Positions 34,701 to 47,353 are shown, counted from the stretch's first letter. The stretch: 64,000 bases of DNA from Ulva prolifera (GCA_023078555.1 CM041201.1:4409713-4473712), one strand, 5' to 3'. Made by a program: numbers and translations. Notes: generated from the letters alone by a model not told the origin.

Positions 34701-35017
34701 TGCTTCTGCGGCTTGCTTCAACGATTCCAGATCAAATCCTGCCTGTGCAGCGAGGATCGGGTCTGCTGCTTGTAGCTCAGAGAGCAAATCGTCTACGGAC
34801 GCTCTCTCATCAGCTGATGGTTCGCCCTTGTTCAGTGATGCTGCCGTCTCAGGGGTCATGCCACTGCTATCACTGGCGTATGTAGTAGGCATTGCAGGTG
34901 TGCCAGACAACGAAGACGGGTGCACCTGTCCGGAATCAGAGGCTGTGCCTGTCTTTTGACCTTCCCCGTCGCTGCCTGCCAAGTCTGCTGTGTTGCTGTC
35001 ATCATTGTCATTGGCCC
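31738..35017 (-). CDS. mS35: Mitochondrial small-subunit ribosomal protein mS35 (S24/S35 family), with long N-terminal extension
   Basis: Component of the mitochondrial ribosome small subunit. Five minus-strand exons join in phase: 35017-34263, 34169-33669, 33355-33053, 32798-32562 and 32010-31738 (stop). The family core is in the last two exons: NRRVKMHVHVRDL, then the hallmark GNRYNEHTGILTLSCDRHR followed by REENRR. Known mS35 proteins have the same pattern (GPRYNPKTD.LTL.SDR...R..NR). The first two exons add over 400 residues, acidic then helical, not found in the short animal protein. The first exon with the start codon and mitochondrial leader was not found; the acceptor at 35018-35019 needs a phase-1 partner further upstream. 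Convergent with the gene ending at 30326. Confidence 0.85.
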
Positions 35018-36258
35018 CTGCAGATTGAACTTTGCACCATGAAAGGCTATAGCTGCCGCGTACATGCTACCATATAGGACCTGTGCTACACATACCTGTG
35101 CTTAGAAACCGTTGACCTGTCCGGCATAGAGGCCAAGGCCCAGGTTGTTGCCTCCAGGATGTGCACAGACAAGTCTGTGCTTGTCGGGAAAGATGAATCA
35201 GTAAGCGACTGACAGTCATAATCTATGATGGATAATGAAGTGAAATTTGGATCTGGCCAGCAGACCCCAGCGGCCGATGCCCGAGCAATCAGTGGTGCTG
35301 TGAGAAGTTGAACATCACTCTGCCGGCCACTGGTCCCCGAGAGATAGCGTATGCCGTGCCCAGGCGACACTCGAAGGCCGTAAACTGAATCCGTATTCTG
35401 TGAAAGATGTGATCGACCTTACAGACATCTGTGAATCGCGCCAAGTAGGCGGGATGGAAAGTCCATCATGGTGAATGCAGTGTACATACCAGCGATCAGC
35501 CGGCTTTCTTTGCAAATTATGATGACTATTACTAAATACCTGTATAGCCTTTGTTTTGATCAAGAACTGAACAAGGTAATCCGGACGTCTTCGAGCGAGG
35601 CCACAGGTGCATCACACTTTGCCGGACGGCATGCCCCGTGACAGGCCTCGCGAACCTCGACTTGCTCGTAGGCATGTGGCAATATTGCGCTAAACATTCC
35701 GCATTGGACTTCTAACCTCAAGTTGTTGTTCCGGTAGGTAATGCGAGCTTCGCGGCGTGAGGACGTTCTTGTTTGCCGTGAGTTGCGACGTTGCGACACA
35801 GCTTGTGCGCGCGCAAGAAGCGGCGATGGACCATCGAACTATTGTTGGCAATGCAAATCGGCTGATGGTAACGCTTGCTGCCACACTGGCCGTGCAATCG
35901 CCTGCAAAAGCTTTCTGACAATCTCCATCGCGCGCAGATTGCTGCTGGAAGGCCTCCAACATTGAGCTGTTTTGAAGAAGTTGCCACAGCGCTGTCAACG
36001 TATGTTATTTGATTTAGAATTGCAGCTGAACCTGCAACCTGGGAATTCAAATCAAAATTGCAGATTCGACCAGTGTACCGCACTGCAGGTCCAGCCTGTG
36101 TGTGCAGTCAGTGCAAAATGGGCTGGGCTGTAACATCCCCGGATTACGGTGCTCCAACAGTGAAGAGACCGATCTGGGAGCTGTGGTACGTGTCTCCTAT
36201 TCTATATTCAGCACTTGGTCCGTGTTGGTCACATTGCAGCAATAGCCTGGGTTTGTAG
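35018..36258. other. Divergent spacer, possible first exons of both neighbours
   Basis: Lies between mS35 (minus) and the CEP95-like gene (plus). Each lacks its first exon, and both are expected here. A minus-strand frame near 35370-35086 looks leader-like (RYLSGTSGRQSD) but its donor is out of phase with the next mS35 exon. Not resolved. Confidence 0.4.
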
Positions 36259-39200
36259 ATCAACTACCTTCAGGAAGAGGTCTTGCAAATTGATCTATCA
36301 CACATCTCGCCCAAGAAGGTGCTCAGAGGATGTGTGCTTGATATTGCTAATCTCACAGAGATCATTGCCGCCCTGGTATGTTTGGAATGGAAACCGGGTA
36401 TGTTGCAATATGAGCTTTCATATAGTTGTGCGCTGGCATGATGATATTAAGTTCGGCTGATTACAGATGGTCCAATTGATTCTCCCCCCTCGAGCATGTT
36501 GGATCGCCAGACAAACGACACCACTGGATTGCATGGATTATTTGGCCAAACATCAGCAGGACACATTGGCGACGGACGTAAACAACTGCCTCACAATTCA
36601 CAGGAGTCAGAATGGCCTACATCGTGCAATTCAGCCTCTTCACAGTGTCTGGCAATGCCGTCTCATCCAAAATTGAGCGCAAGAGACTGCACTAATTCAC
36701 CCACCCAAAACCACTCCAATCTTTACGCAAAGGTTGACAGCCTAGCTCCTTCCTCTTGTCAAATAAACATGCGTATTGACGAACATTTAATAGAAGCTTC
36801 AAGGACGAGAGCTGTTGAACGGTGTACTGACAGAGACGGGTGTGCTCCAGTAGCACCTGTGGCAGCCGTGTCATCAGTGCACTCCACATGTAGCATGCAG
36901 AGCACAGGCCATGCTGGATCCAGTGGACAGCAAATAGCGCTGTGGGGAGCCGCTTGTCCTGATTCGCCATCCGTTCGGGGGCATGGTTGCAGCACCAACG
37001 CTACAGCACCACGGCAGCCTCTGTCAGAGCTCCCGGGAGCCTCAAGCATGCATACGTCAGAGGCACATGTCCTCCATAACCGCCCAGCACATGCCTGCTC
37101 AAGCTCTGCAGAAAATCGACTTGTGCAAGCAATGGCAGCACATGATGTGCGCCAGTTCGGTATCGTCAGGTCCTCTATCAGTCAGGATGAGAACTGCTGC
37201 GGTCGTACAAGTGAGTCATCAAAGTCCAGTGTAATCTTTGGTCATGATATCAGGCAGGCGCACAACGGAGGGGAGAAGGCTGGCCAGGGGTCTCACAGCG
37301 GTCTGGGGATGCAAGGCAACTGCTGGAATGTCAAGCAGCATGGGCACACAGCAGCATCTGCCAGTGACTTCGACACCATCACCCAGGAATCAGAATGGAA
37401 GGAGAAGACGGTGGTGGGGGCGCCTAGGTTGGCAACATGCAAGGTCGAAGAGCATTCTGTAGACCCCCAGTCCACCTTGAGTCAACAAATTACCGTGAGG
37501 CCCTCGAGTGCAAGTGCACCGCAACATGCCCCGTCAGGTGGACCATGCGATGCCTTCCATATGTCAACAATCAGTAGGAATGCACGCGACATGTCAGGTC
37601 TGAAACATAAGCAGACAATCAGAGTCAGAGGCGAGCCACATGGTGCAAAGGAGAGTCGCATGCCTGCTGCATCATGCAGCCCCCCAAATGCCGGAGGCCG
37701 GAATTCTGCGATTGCCGATGGCAACCGAGAAAACAATCTGGACAGGCCTGCCGAGGAAGATGACACAGTCCTTGCTGCTGTGGTCCAAAACATTCTACAA
37801 GATGAACCTGTACACTTCTTGCACCAAAGTATATTCTTTGGAGGGGAGTCTCCAGCTTCAGCAGTTAATGCTGCTGTTCAGTCTGGAAGCAATTGTGAGC
37901 AGGAGAATCTTCGTTGTGCTATGGACCAATCGCATGTCGTGCATACTATCTTGCAGAGACAATCCCCCGGTTTTGTTGTCCCTGACTCCATTGACAAGCT
38001 TGCCTTGCCTGAAAACTCGGCAGATGGTATGCCTCTTCCCCACAATACTTCTAGCTCCTGTGAGTGCAGCTCTGCAGAGTAGCTTCACAGATCTTTCAAT
38101 ACACGTGCATTGACCTTGAGTAATAATAAAGCAACAAGTCGCCGCGTCAATGTTCTTACGCTTGCATGGTCGTGTTCTGTGGCTCGCTGCAATGCTGCAA
38201 CCATCATGTCTACATGCAGTCGGTGTGTTCATCGGCACTTCCTCATGCCACGCTCACTACATGTGCAGGCATGATACAAAGATCTATCAGAGAGCAGCCC
38301 ACATCCAGCTCTATGCACTCAGATGAGGAGGGTAATGCTGCTTCCGTGGAGGTCTGCACCCATCCCAAAGTCTTGCATGCGCAAGCTCAGAACAGGCGCC
38401 AGGAAACTTCAGATGTGCAGCACAGTAGCCCATGCACAACCGATCCATCAACTCTTGCGAAACCGCCCAAAGTCGGGAGACAGTGTCGTAGGATGAAGGG
38501 GCACTCGAGCTTGTGCGGTTCCCTGAAGAGTGCACCGCATTCCAGCAAATCCGGCCAAAACCACTTCAAAGAACAAGGAAGAGATCTACCATGCAGCAAT
38601 CCATGGCTGCCAAACGGTCAGCTGCTCGCAGCCCCTGTGAGCTTGGGCAAGCGTGATGCACCTCTGCAATGTTTCCAATGTGTCACAGCTAGTGACTTTT
38701 GACATCTGCAAGCTTGGTGCAGGAAAGTCTGGAGTGGGGCTAGTTTCTACAGCCGTGAGCCCAATCATCAAGCGGAATGGTGGAGCCAAGCAAGAGAAAC
38801 GTACAAAGCGCCGGCAAGGTCAAGTCAAAAGTTGTTCAGATGCTGTCCCCAACACCTATCTGACAGACATGAATCCAATCGGCGGGGTCAGAGCAAGCGG
38901 GCGCCCAAGCAACCCCCTACCTGGCAGGTGCGCACAGCATGCCAGGCCCATGAAGTGCACTGTATCAGCAACGAGAAAGACGATGGCATTTGCCAGATAA
39001 TGATTTTCGAGAGGATCTGCATCTCCTTCATGTTTACCTGCGGCAGCTGATTGTGATTTTTCAGAGTAGCGGAAGCATGCAGATCACATGCCAGCCACAA
39101 AGTGCGGCCTGTTAAGGGCCGTCTTGAGGCGACTCTTGCATGCAAGTTGGCACACGTAATGAAGCTGAAGCAGGTGCGATGGCTGTAGTGTGCCTTGTGG

Positions 39201-40100
39201 CCTCTGCTGTTCCGCTGATATGCATGGCCAAGCGGCAGCTGCAGAAGGTTTCGCACAAAGGGCTGCGCCCGTTGCAGTCACTGTTCCACAGAGATGTGCA
39301 ATTTGACTGTGCAATGCAGGCAAGCCCGGGAACACAATCGAGGCAGGCTCGAGCCACTGCTTTGACAGAACAGCATTCTGTTTCCAGGTCTAAGGCACAA
39401 ATTAGACTGGTAGAGAAGCTGGCTCGAGCTCAACAGAACCGCGCGATAGTAGCGGAGAGTAGGCGTGCTTCCCGTCAGGAGAGGGCGAAAAGACTTGCGC
39501 AGGCAGTGCCCATTCACAAGGCCACAACGGACTTGTCAGAGGTAAACTCTACAAAAGAACTCTCACTGTCAAAAGGTACTGTTGTACGTGTAGATTGACC
39601 ATAATTCAACAGAATTCGTTCCGAAAATGTCTGGGGCTTCTGTTTGTTGCTGCAGAAGCATCGTTTTGCAGGCTGTTCATGTGCTGGAGACGACAATGGA
39701 AGAGCAAACTATTGCAAAACAGAAGCTTTTTAGGGATGCTTTCCTTCAAGCTGTTGAAGCTGAAAAGAAGGCAGTGCTTGACATGCACAGGAGAAGTCGG
39801 CAAATCGGGCTGGGCGCCGCCACGGCAAAGCCCAAGTTGAAAGGCAGACCTTGCAGCACTGGAAAAGGCAGCGATGCCGAGTGCATGCAAGCTAGAATCA
39901 GTAGTCTACAGGACGAGCTTCGGGGCAGGCGGCATGATCAAAGCCAGCGAGAGCAGCTCCACGCATCAATGGATCACCTCAGTCTCCAATTGCAAAAATT
40001 GTATACAGATGCCAAAATGGCGTCAGATGTGCAAGAGACTCAAGACAGCTTACTAGAAAACATCAGAAAACTTGTCCAAGACACGATCTTTGCAGTCTGA
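36259..40100 (+). CDS. CEP95-like centrosomal protein (CH-like N terminus, coiled-coil C terminus)
   Basis: A short exon at about 36259-36375 encodes YLQEEVLQIDLSHISPKKVL and DIANLTEIIAAL, which parallels the end of the calponin-homology-like domain of CEP95 (DYLQVSLSHITGENIV...IKNLLEIFDGLLEYL). A long Ser/Thr/His-rich exon follows (36467 or so to 38082), then further low-complexity coding around 38268-39000. The last two exons are well defined: one ending at 39541 (GAG|GTAAAC) and 39672-40100, encoding charged coiled coil (RLVEKLARAQQNRAIVAESR, EEQTIAKQKLFRDAFLQAVE). The start and several middle splice joins are unresolved; the phase at 36376/36467 does not fit the long frame directly. CEP95 belongs to centrosome/basal body biology, so this hints at a centriole-bearing life stage. 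Confidence 0.5.
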
Positions 40101-40889
40101 AAGGGTGCCCCTGCAACAGTTTTTTTCTGCGAGTGACAGGGGTACATATTGAGCATGCTGCTGTACATGTGTCCATGGTATTGTAGTCAGGGCTGCAATG
40201 ATTATAACAATAGTGGCAGGCTTTGATGGGAAGTCACGAAGCTTTGTGGAAGGCAGTTTTCAGAGTGTGCTGGTGCCGCACGTGTGGTCGCGTGCACTTA
40301 CACCATGGCTGATGATCCCGGGGGTACACACAACATGCACATGAAGGCTGTCACTTCATTGAGCCTGCAAATCTTCAAGGTCATTGACCTGGGAATGCGT
40401 GTACCAGCTCCACAGCTGCACGAGCTGCCCACAGCGGATTTCATGGTGGCTACTAGCCTCTGGCTAGGTGCACTTGCTGTGGCAGACATCCGTGGCAGAC
40501 GTCCTGGCCAACTGGTGCTATCGGATAGGACGTAGGGAACTATTCATGAGACGTGATGTAGTCTCTCTTTGGGTGATGTGCATGGGTATGCACTGCCACC
40601 TCTAATACTCGGGTGCAGTGGCTGCTTGCACCACGCGGCCGCAGGCGCCCCGCGACATTCAAATTTACAGGTAGGGCCCGGCAGCACGTCCGCACCCGTG
40701 TAAGCATCCCACTCTCCCAATCACGAGCCCAAGCAAGGAGGCTTGTTTCTGGAGTGGCGTGCGTCAAGTCACGATGTTGATCGCCCAATACCCCATCCTG
40801 CGATCGTTCTTCGGGATGTTCCGTTCTGCACTTGAACACTCGTGAAGCGCTGCTCCAGATTCAATCGCCCTTTTCATTGGTTTGCTCAG
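40101..40889. other. Intergenic stretch between CEP95-like and DDX11 genes
   Basis: Probable 3' UTR of the upstream gene and promoter of DDX11. A frame at 40284-40535 (83 residues) has no recognisable content. Confidence 0.5.
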
Positions 40890-43800
40890 ATGTTCAAGTC
40901 CGTTCGTTCGTGGGCGCCCGAGTCTCCCGGCTGTGATGATCCAGACCCAGTGCAGACCCAGCCACATGCAGACTCCCGGGAATGGATAAAACGACATAGG
41001 TTCAGTGTGACTGATCAAGAGCTCATCGATTGCTTTCCATTCACCCCATATCCCAATCAGATGTGCTTCATGAAGGAGCTGTACGCATGTGCTTCTGAAG
41101 GCAGGTGTGTACCAGTGGTCATAATTGATAAGCCTGAAGAGCTGGAGCCGCAGGCATGCATCAGATATAATTACATATCCAGTCATATCAGTTGAATTTG
41201 AAACCCTCGTAAGTATATAGGTTGGGCTTGTTTGAGTCACCGACAGGAACTGGCAAGACATTGACTGTTATCTGCTCACTGGTCACTTGGCTCAAGCATG
41301 CATACGACCACACCCGAGAGCCAGTCCCTGAAAAAAAAGCTGAGATCGACGACTCTGACGAGCCAGACTGGCTCAGAGATTCCAGCCCAGAACCTTGCAC
41401 AAATGAGAATGAAGATGAAGTGTCTGCAACAAAACCAAAGGCGCCCAAGGTGCAAATCATATACGCATCCAGAACTCATTCACAGCTCTCGCAATTTCTT
41501 GGTATGACTGCTCGTCACTGATGAGACTGTTGTTGATGGTGCGGAAAGGGTGGGCAAACCCAATCTTGGTGCAGGTGAGTTTGCCAAAGTCGAAGCTGCC
41601 AAAGAGTTCAGGGTTGTGGCCGTAGCTTCACGAAAAATCTTGTGTGTCAACCCCAAAGTCAAGGCCCTCGGCTCTTCCTGGCGTATCAACGACGAATGCC
41701 TGCAGCTGCAATCCAAGGAGACCTCCAAGAAACAGGTCTTGTCAGGTGTGCCTTCACGACTGGGTGTACGCACGCATGTCAGGCAGCTGACTTGGAGCTG
41801 CTCAGTCCTGAGGCCTAGAGCTTCCTTCCATGATCGCACCCAAAGAAGGAGCATGCACGCAAGGTTGACGTGGTCTCCAAGCACAGCTTGTGCCTGCAGC
41901 TGGCACAACCAAAGCGTCGGGGGGCTGCGGATTTCGTTGCAAGGGCGAGCCGGCAATGGACACCTTCCAGTCAAGAGTGCTGGAGACCCCCATGGATATC
42001 GAAGACCTCGTAAATCAGGGCAAACGGCGGGCTGTGTGTCCGTACTATGGTGCACGCAGCGCTGTCCCCTACGCAGATGTCGTAGTCGTTCCATACAACT
42101 GCTTGATTCATAAGTGCGTCCCATCACATGGCCCCATCCATGTCCATGTTGTTGTGCATCTGCGCTTGACAAATTGCCGCAACAAGGTCTATTTCTGCCG
42201 TGGTGCGAATCGGCGGCAAGTTTGCCCCCTGGCTTGTTCACTCCCACAGGGAAGAAACTCTTGCCCACGGGACACGCTGGAAACGAAGCACGAGGCCAGC
42301 CTGAACTAGTATGTGTATGAAGACAAGTATCAGCGCTGATTCTTCATGGCATGGCACCAGCCTTAGCTGCCATTGCAGGGCAACGAGGGAGGCGCTGGGA
42401 CTGCGCCTGCAGGGCAGCATTGTGGTTGTGGACGAAGCGCACAACCTCCTGCCTGCCATCCACAGCAGCCACTCTGTCCTGCTGCCGCTCAGCAGCCTCC
42501 ACAGCACAACAAAGCTCCTCGCCACGTACCTTGACCACTTCCAGACCCGTCTAGGCACTGCCAAGGCCAGCACTGTCACCGCCGTGAAGAACATCTCGGA
42601 GCGGCTTGCTGCTGCTGCCCCAGGCTTGCTGGAGAGCCCACCGGCAGTGGCAGGACTTGGTAGCAATTGCCACAGGGTGATGCTGCCAAATGCGTTCCTG
42701 CTGGGCTGCCGCCTGGCAAATGTCAACATCCCGAAGCTGCTAGCAGAGCTGAACGACGGCAACCTGGTGTTCAAGATCGCAGGCTTTGCAGACACCGTGG
42801 TCAAGGCGGTGGCGCAGGGGGGCGGGCCTCTGCTGACGGTCGTCGAGAAACAGGAGGCCTCAGAGTGTGCTGAAGCGCAGGTGTGGCCTGCATGGGTGTC
42901 GGTGCATGATGTTCCCTGACAAGCTCCCGTGCAAATTGCTGTGTCCCTGCCTGATACATTAGAGCTGTGTTGGAGTTGGAGGGTAGGCAGGGCTGATGAG
43001 GGATGATCAATCGGCGCTTGGCAGTCACACGCATCGGTGACCACGAACACCCCACCAGCAGGGTGTGAATGGAGGGTTGACAGCACATATCACAGGTGAA
43101 AACGCTGCTGTTCGGCGATGCTATGACTCACCTTACAAGAGGCGCTGCGTACGTGCGCATGTCTGATGTGCAGGCGCAGTCAGACACACGCAAGGACACC
43201 CCTGCGGAGGGGACAGGCCGTGCAGCAGCAGCCGCAACGTTCCAAACGTTCGTGCAATTCCTGCAGGAGCTCAGCAGCGCCGATTCCGCCGGGCGAGTGC
43301 TCCTGACCAAAACTGGAGGCATGCCCTATACTGCGTCAAAACGCCGCCTGCAGCTGACCATGCATACACTTGCAACAAGAGTCGTCGCAGAGATAGAGCT
43401 CCACATGGGCATGTACACCAGCACTGACTTCTGCATGTGCTTACCTTTGATTAGCTGATTCGGCGAGTTCCTTGGCTGCAGGGAGCTTACAGCTGAAGTA
43501 TGTCCTCCTGGACGCCAGCACAAAGCACGCAGAGACACTGCAACAGGCCCACAGCGTCATCCTCACCAGTGGCACACTGGCGCCCCTGGACATCCTCACG
43601 CAGCAGCTCTACCGCCCAGCTGATGCGCCGCGCATGCATGAGTTCACGTGTGGCCACATCGTGCCGCCTGAGCGCGTGCTTGCCGTCGGCGTTGGGTGCG
43701 GCCCTGGTGGGCGGCGCCTGAAGCTGACACATGGCGTGAGGGACAGCCACGCCATCATGGACGAGTGTGGGCAGCTGATCAGCAACTTCTGCCGTGTCGT

Positions 43801-45119
43801 TCCACAGGGGGTTGTGGTGTTTGTGCCTTCATTTGCGTACGCTGATGCGCTCAGACACCGGTGCGATGCCCAGCTGCTGCAGTGTCTGGGACGGTCAACA
43901 TGTAGCCTGTCACTTGCATACTCGGCTTTGCAGACACCATGTGTCGGGAGTCAGAGCCAGGTTCCGAGCTGGTTGGGGAAACGTATGCTACTGGAGGGGT
44001 CCGAGCCATCACTGCAGTGCTTGCCTTTTCTGCTTGTTGGGGTGATGGCAGATTGATGTCAGGCCATGACGCACGCACACACTTTTCAGTATCTGGAGGC
44101 TACGTATACATGTGACTTTTGCAGAAACCTTCTCGTATGCGCTTCATGGGATCCAATTGTGATGGGCTATTGCGATGTTAAGTGCTGGTCGTTGCTGCCG
44201 CCAGCTCTCCGACCACAAAATCATGAGGACAGTTCGAATCAGCAGCATGCTTGGTTATGAAACATGCGTGAACCTGTGATTGCATCAGGTGGCCATCTGT
44301 GACAGGATTGTTGACTGTGTGTGGGTGTGGGTGCAGCTGGAGCCAGAATGGAATGGACAAGCAGCTTGCTGTCAAGAAGAAAGTGTTCTGGGAGGCTCGA
44401 GATGCAGCCGCATGCGATGGCATGCTGAAGCAGTACCAAAGTCACATCTCTGGTGATGCAAACGCTGGCGCCTTGCTAGTGTGTGTTGTTGGTGCCAAAC
44501 TGTCTGAAGGTGTGGCTGCTCCTACGGCCCCTTACCCCTTTAGCCTTGCTGGCCTGGCCCGGGCTGGCTTATGTTTGCAAGCGTGAGCGTAAGGGTTTGG
44601 GATGTCCGGATTTGTGTTTGCAGCGCACTGTGGAACTGTACTGTGATGGTAAATATGCTTTCAAGCTTTGACTTTGCAAGATATGCAGGGATCAACTTTG
44701 GCGATGGCTATGGCCGCTGTGTGATGGTCCTGGGCCTGCCATATCCAGATCTTCGTGATCCTGAGCTGAATGAGAGGCTGCTTCATGCAGACCGCCTGGC
44801 TGCTGATGGCCGATACCCTGGCAGCGGCGGCGCCTGTAGCGGGGGGGATAGCAGGCTCGGCAGTGCAGGCCGCGCGATGTACACAAACCTGTGCATGCAA
44901 GCAGTGAACCAGTGTGTTGGCAGGGCAATCCGGCATGCGCGCGACTATGCGGCCGTTGTGCTGGTGGATGTGCGGTATACGGCAGGCGACGGCAGTGGGC
45001 AAGCGTTACGGGCAAAGCTGCCCCATTGGGTGACGAGACGGTGGCGGGACTGCCCGGACGCATTCGGTCCGGCCATGGCAGCATTGGCCCAATTCTTCCA
45101 GCAGGTGTCCCACACGTGA
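40890..45119 (+). CDS. DDX11: Fe-S DNA helicase DDX11/CHL1 (XPD/FANCJ family), nine exons
   Basis: 5'-3' DNA helicase for sister-chromatid cohesion and fork processing in the nucleus. Exons: 40890-41104, 41221-41501, 41575-41735, 41887-42113, 42379-42880, 43096-43318, 43482-43860, 44337-44509 and 44689-45119. They sum to 2592 nt, an intact frame of 863 residues, near the family's usual 850-950. Seen: Walker [10 protein letters not shown] (about residue 76), motif Ia [12 protein letters not shown], four Fe-S cysteine positions ([29 protein letters not shown]), DEAH box VVVDEAHNL (about 310), [19 protein letters not shown] across a splice, and motif [16 protein letters not shown] (about 795). 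Start ATG at 40890 gives MFKSVRSW. Intron 6 appears to use a GC donor (GAG|GCATGC) because no in-phase GT fits. All key motifs are intact. Confidence 0.95.
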
Positions 45120-45217
45120 CCTGAGCACCGAGCGTGGCATTCACTTCTTTTTCCTTCACAATTCTTCATGCTCTGAAAACGCTTGCCTGGGTTCTGACAT
45201 GAATGTGTCTTTGGTTT

Positions 45218-45822
45218 TTAAGACACAGTAATGGTCAATGGCAAAGACAAAGGCAGTTCTGGTAATGTTTTCAATCGATGCTCCTGGAGCTGAAGTAGCC
45301 AAGAGTGTTTAGAACGCAAGAACACCCGAACATGCTTGAAGACCTGTTCAAACGACATATTGTTAGTTGTTTTTACAACATAGTTTCGTACGGTCTGCAG
45401 TATCATGGCAGGTATGCTCTGGGATCGCACTTGCACGTAAGCACGCCTGAGCTGGGTCGAGCCGCCCGAACGTGAAGAGCCACACCGCCCCTGCAGCCAT
45501 AACACGTCAGCGAGTGCAAGACCACTTGATGGAAGGCCGTACACGTAAGCCGCGATAAACTACACTGGCGCGTTTATATTGACAGTTCTTTGTGCAGAAG
45601 CTCAACCTGCCACGATCCGTCTTCCGCGAGACTGATGTGCCTGAACAGATTGCTGACACTTTCGCCCACATCTGTGCATACAAACAGGGCTACTTGTGCA
45701 ATCAGAATCGACGTCTTCAAGTACTCAAATATACCAGTAGACCGGGTATCATCTCGCTGAGGTAGTTTTGTCAATGGCAACCTGGCGAAGCCGTCCGGGA
45801 CCTGGCTAACTTGTCGACCCAT
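45218..45822 (-). CDS. Possible small hypothetical gene, minus strand, head to head with AMPK beta
   Basis: Two consecutive minus-strand frames, 45822-45574 (82 residues, starting MGRQVSQVPDGF) and 45544-45218 (108 residues), look protein-like (EYLKTSILIAQVALFVC, FEQVFKHVRVFLRSKHSWLL). I found no good in-phase intron to join them. The first starts 8 bp from the AMPK beta start codon on the other strand. Product not recognised; it could equally be non-coding 5' flank of AMPK beta. Confidence 0.25.
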
Positions 45823-45829
45823 AAGAACA

Positions 45830-46986
45830 ATGGTGAGCTACCATCACGAGTACAAGCTGACATGGGGCGTATATTTGGTAGTCTATCATCGTCTCAGATG
45901 GTCCCACGTGCTGATCTGGCGATTGTTACAGGGCAACTCTCATACGACTCCCAAACGGAAGCCTGCAGCAGATCCGTATCACGAGGGACATGCGGCATCT
46001 TCCCCAACGTCTCCGATCACGTACGGACCGCAAGTCGCAATGGAACCAATCTCTACGAGATCGCATGCGGTCCAGGAAAGCAGCAAGTCATCGACCGATA
46101 TCCCATTCAACTGCCCAGCACAGCCCAAGCTGGTGCCTACAGCGATCGTTTGTATGTTCTCTATGTCATTTTTTTTTGTTTTGGCATCTTCTGTACTGAG
46201 AGATGCACTGTCAATCTTTTTTCATACTTGATCATCAACATTTGCCATGTGCAGGGAACCGCGGTGGCAATGAAGTAGAAGTGGAAGGCTCATTCGACAA
46301 CTGGAGCACGCGTACCCGACTTCAGAAAACAGGCAATAGCTTCACAATCATTAAATTGCTACCACCTGGGGTTTATCAGTACAAGTTCATTGTGGACCAG
46401 GAATGGCAGTATGACCCGAGCCAGCCTGCAATGTATGACGACTCTAACAACGTCAACAATGTGATCGAAGTCCAAGAGTTCGTTCCAGAGAATCTGGACT
46501 CTTTGGCAGGATTTAATCAGCCTCCGTCACCCGAAGCTTCTTATGACAGGGCTGAACCGTCCCCTGATGATTTCCAGAAAGAACCGCCCATGATGCCACC
46601 TCACCTAAATTTGGCTCTCCTCAACGTCCCTCCTGCGCTAGAAGCGCAAGCTGTGCTGCCACGGCCGCTGCATGTGGTTCTCAACCACACTTACCTTCAG
46701 AAAGATGCAGATGTATGCTCTGAACACTTTTGAGTTCATCGGCCTGCACTGTGTTTTCACGCCGTCCGTTGAATTTCGCATAACGTAGTGGGAAATTCAT
46801 GTCAAGTACAACCACAGAATTTCACTTCCGCATGAGCCAGCCAAAGCTGTGATGTCTGATATGACCGTGCTGTTTACACAGGGATCTGCTGGAACAGCGC
46901 TGGAAATGACCACACGGTATCGCTCCAAGTATGTGACAACAGTGGCCTACTTGGAGTCTTCAAGCTCTACATACTCGCCGATGTAG
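45830..46986 (+). CDS. SnRK1/AMPK beta subunit (CBM48 plus ASC domain), N-myristoylation motif
   Basis: Scaffold subunit of the SnRK1/AMPK energy-sensing kinase. Exons 45830-45832, 45932-46151, 46255-46712 and 46882-46986 sum to 786 nt, a frame of 261 residues. The first coding exon is just the ATG: ATG|GTGAGC...TTACAG|GGCAACTCT gives MGNSHTTPK, the N-myristoylation start typical of plant KIN-beta. Residues about 77-148 are a CBM48 glycogen-binding-type domain (GGNEVEVEGSFDNWS, PPGVYQYKFIVD, DDSNNVNNVIEV). The Trp of VPTAIVWNRGGNEV is made across the second splice. Residues about 185-250 are the ASC domain (PPHLNLALLN, HVVLNHTYLQKD, RYRSKYVTTVAY). Plant betas start and end similarly. Convergent with the next gene. 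Confidence 0.93.
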
Positions 46987-47353
46987 AGGCGTGTGGTGGT
47001 CAAAAGCTACATTTTTTCGATTGTACGTGTCAAAGATCAAACATGGTATTTGTGGGGACTGCTAAAACAACTCAGCTGTCTAGGCTATATCTCATCATAT
47101 GAGCAAGGTGGATGCCCTGTCCTTGTATATGCTACTGTGTCACTGGAAGTTCACGGGAGCTGCGTAGCCTCACAAAGTGACCATGTAAATCATGTCCATT
47201 TTTGCTTACAATGGGACACATCATATTTGTTCCAATATTTTGCTATTGATGCTGCATAGTCTATCAATAAGCAACAGTACAATGCATTTCAGCATCTGGC
47301 TGCATATCTTATCACGTCTTCATGCCAGGGACCAAGTACGAATCAGCACGGTA
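46987..47353. other. Convergent 3' flank, nothing recognised
   Basis: Short spacer between the AMPK beta stop and the stop of the minus-strand AP2-like gene; presumably 3' UTRs. Confidence 0.5.
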
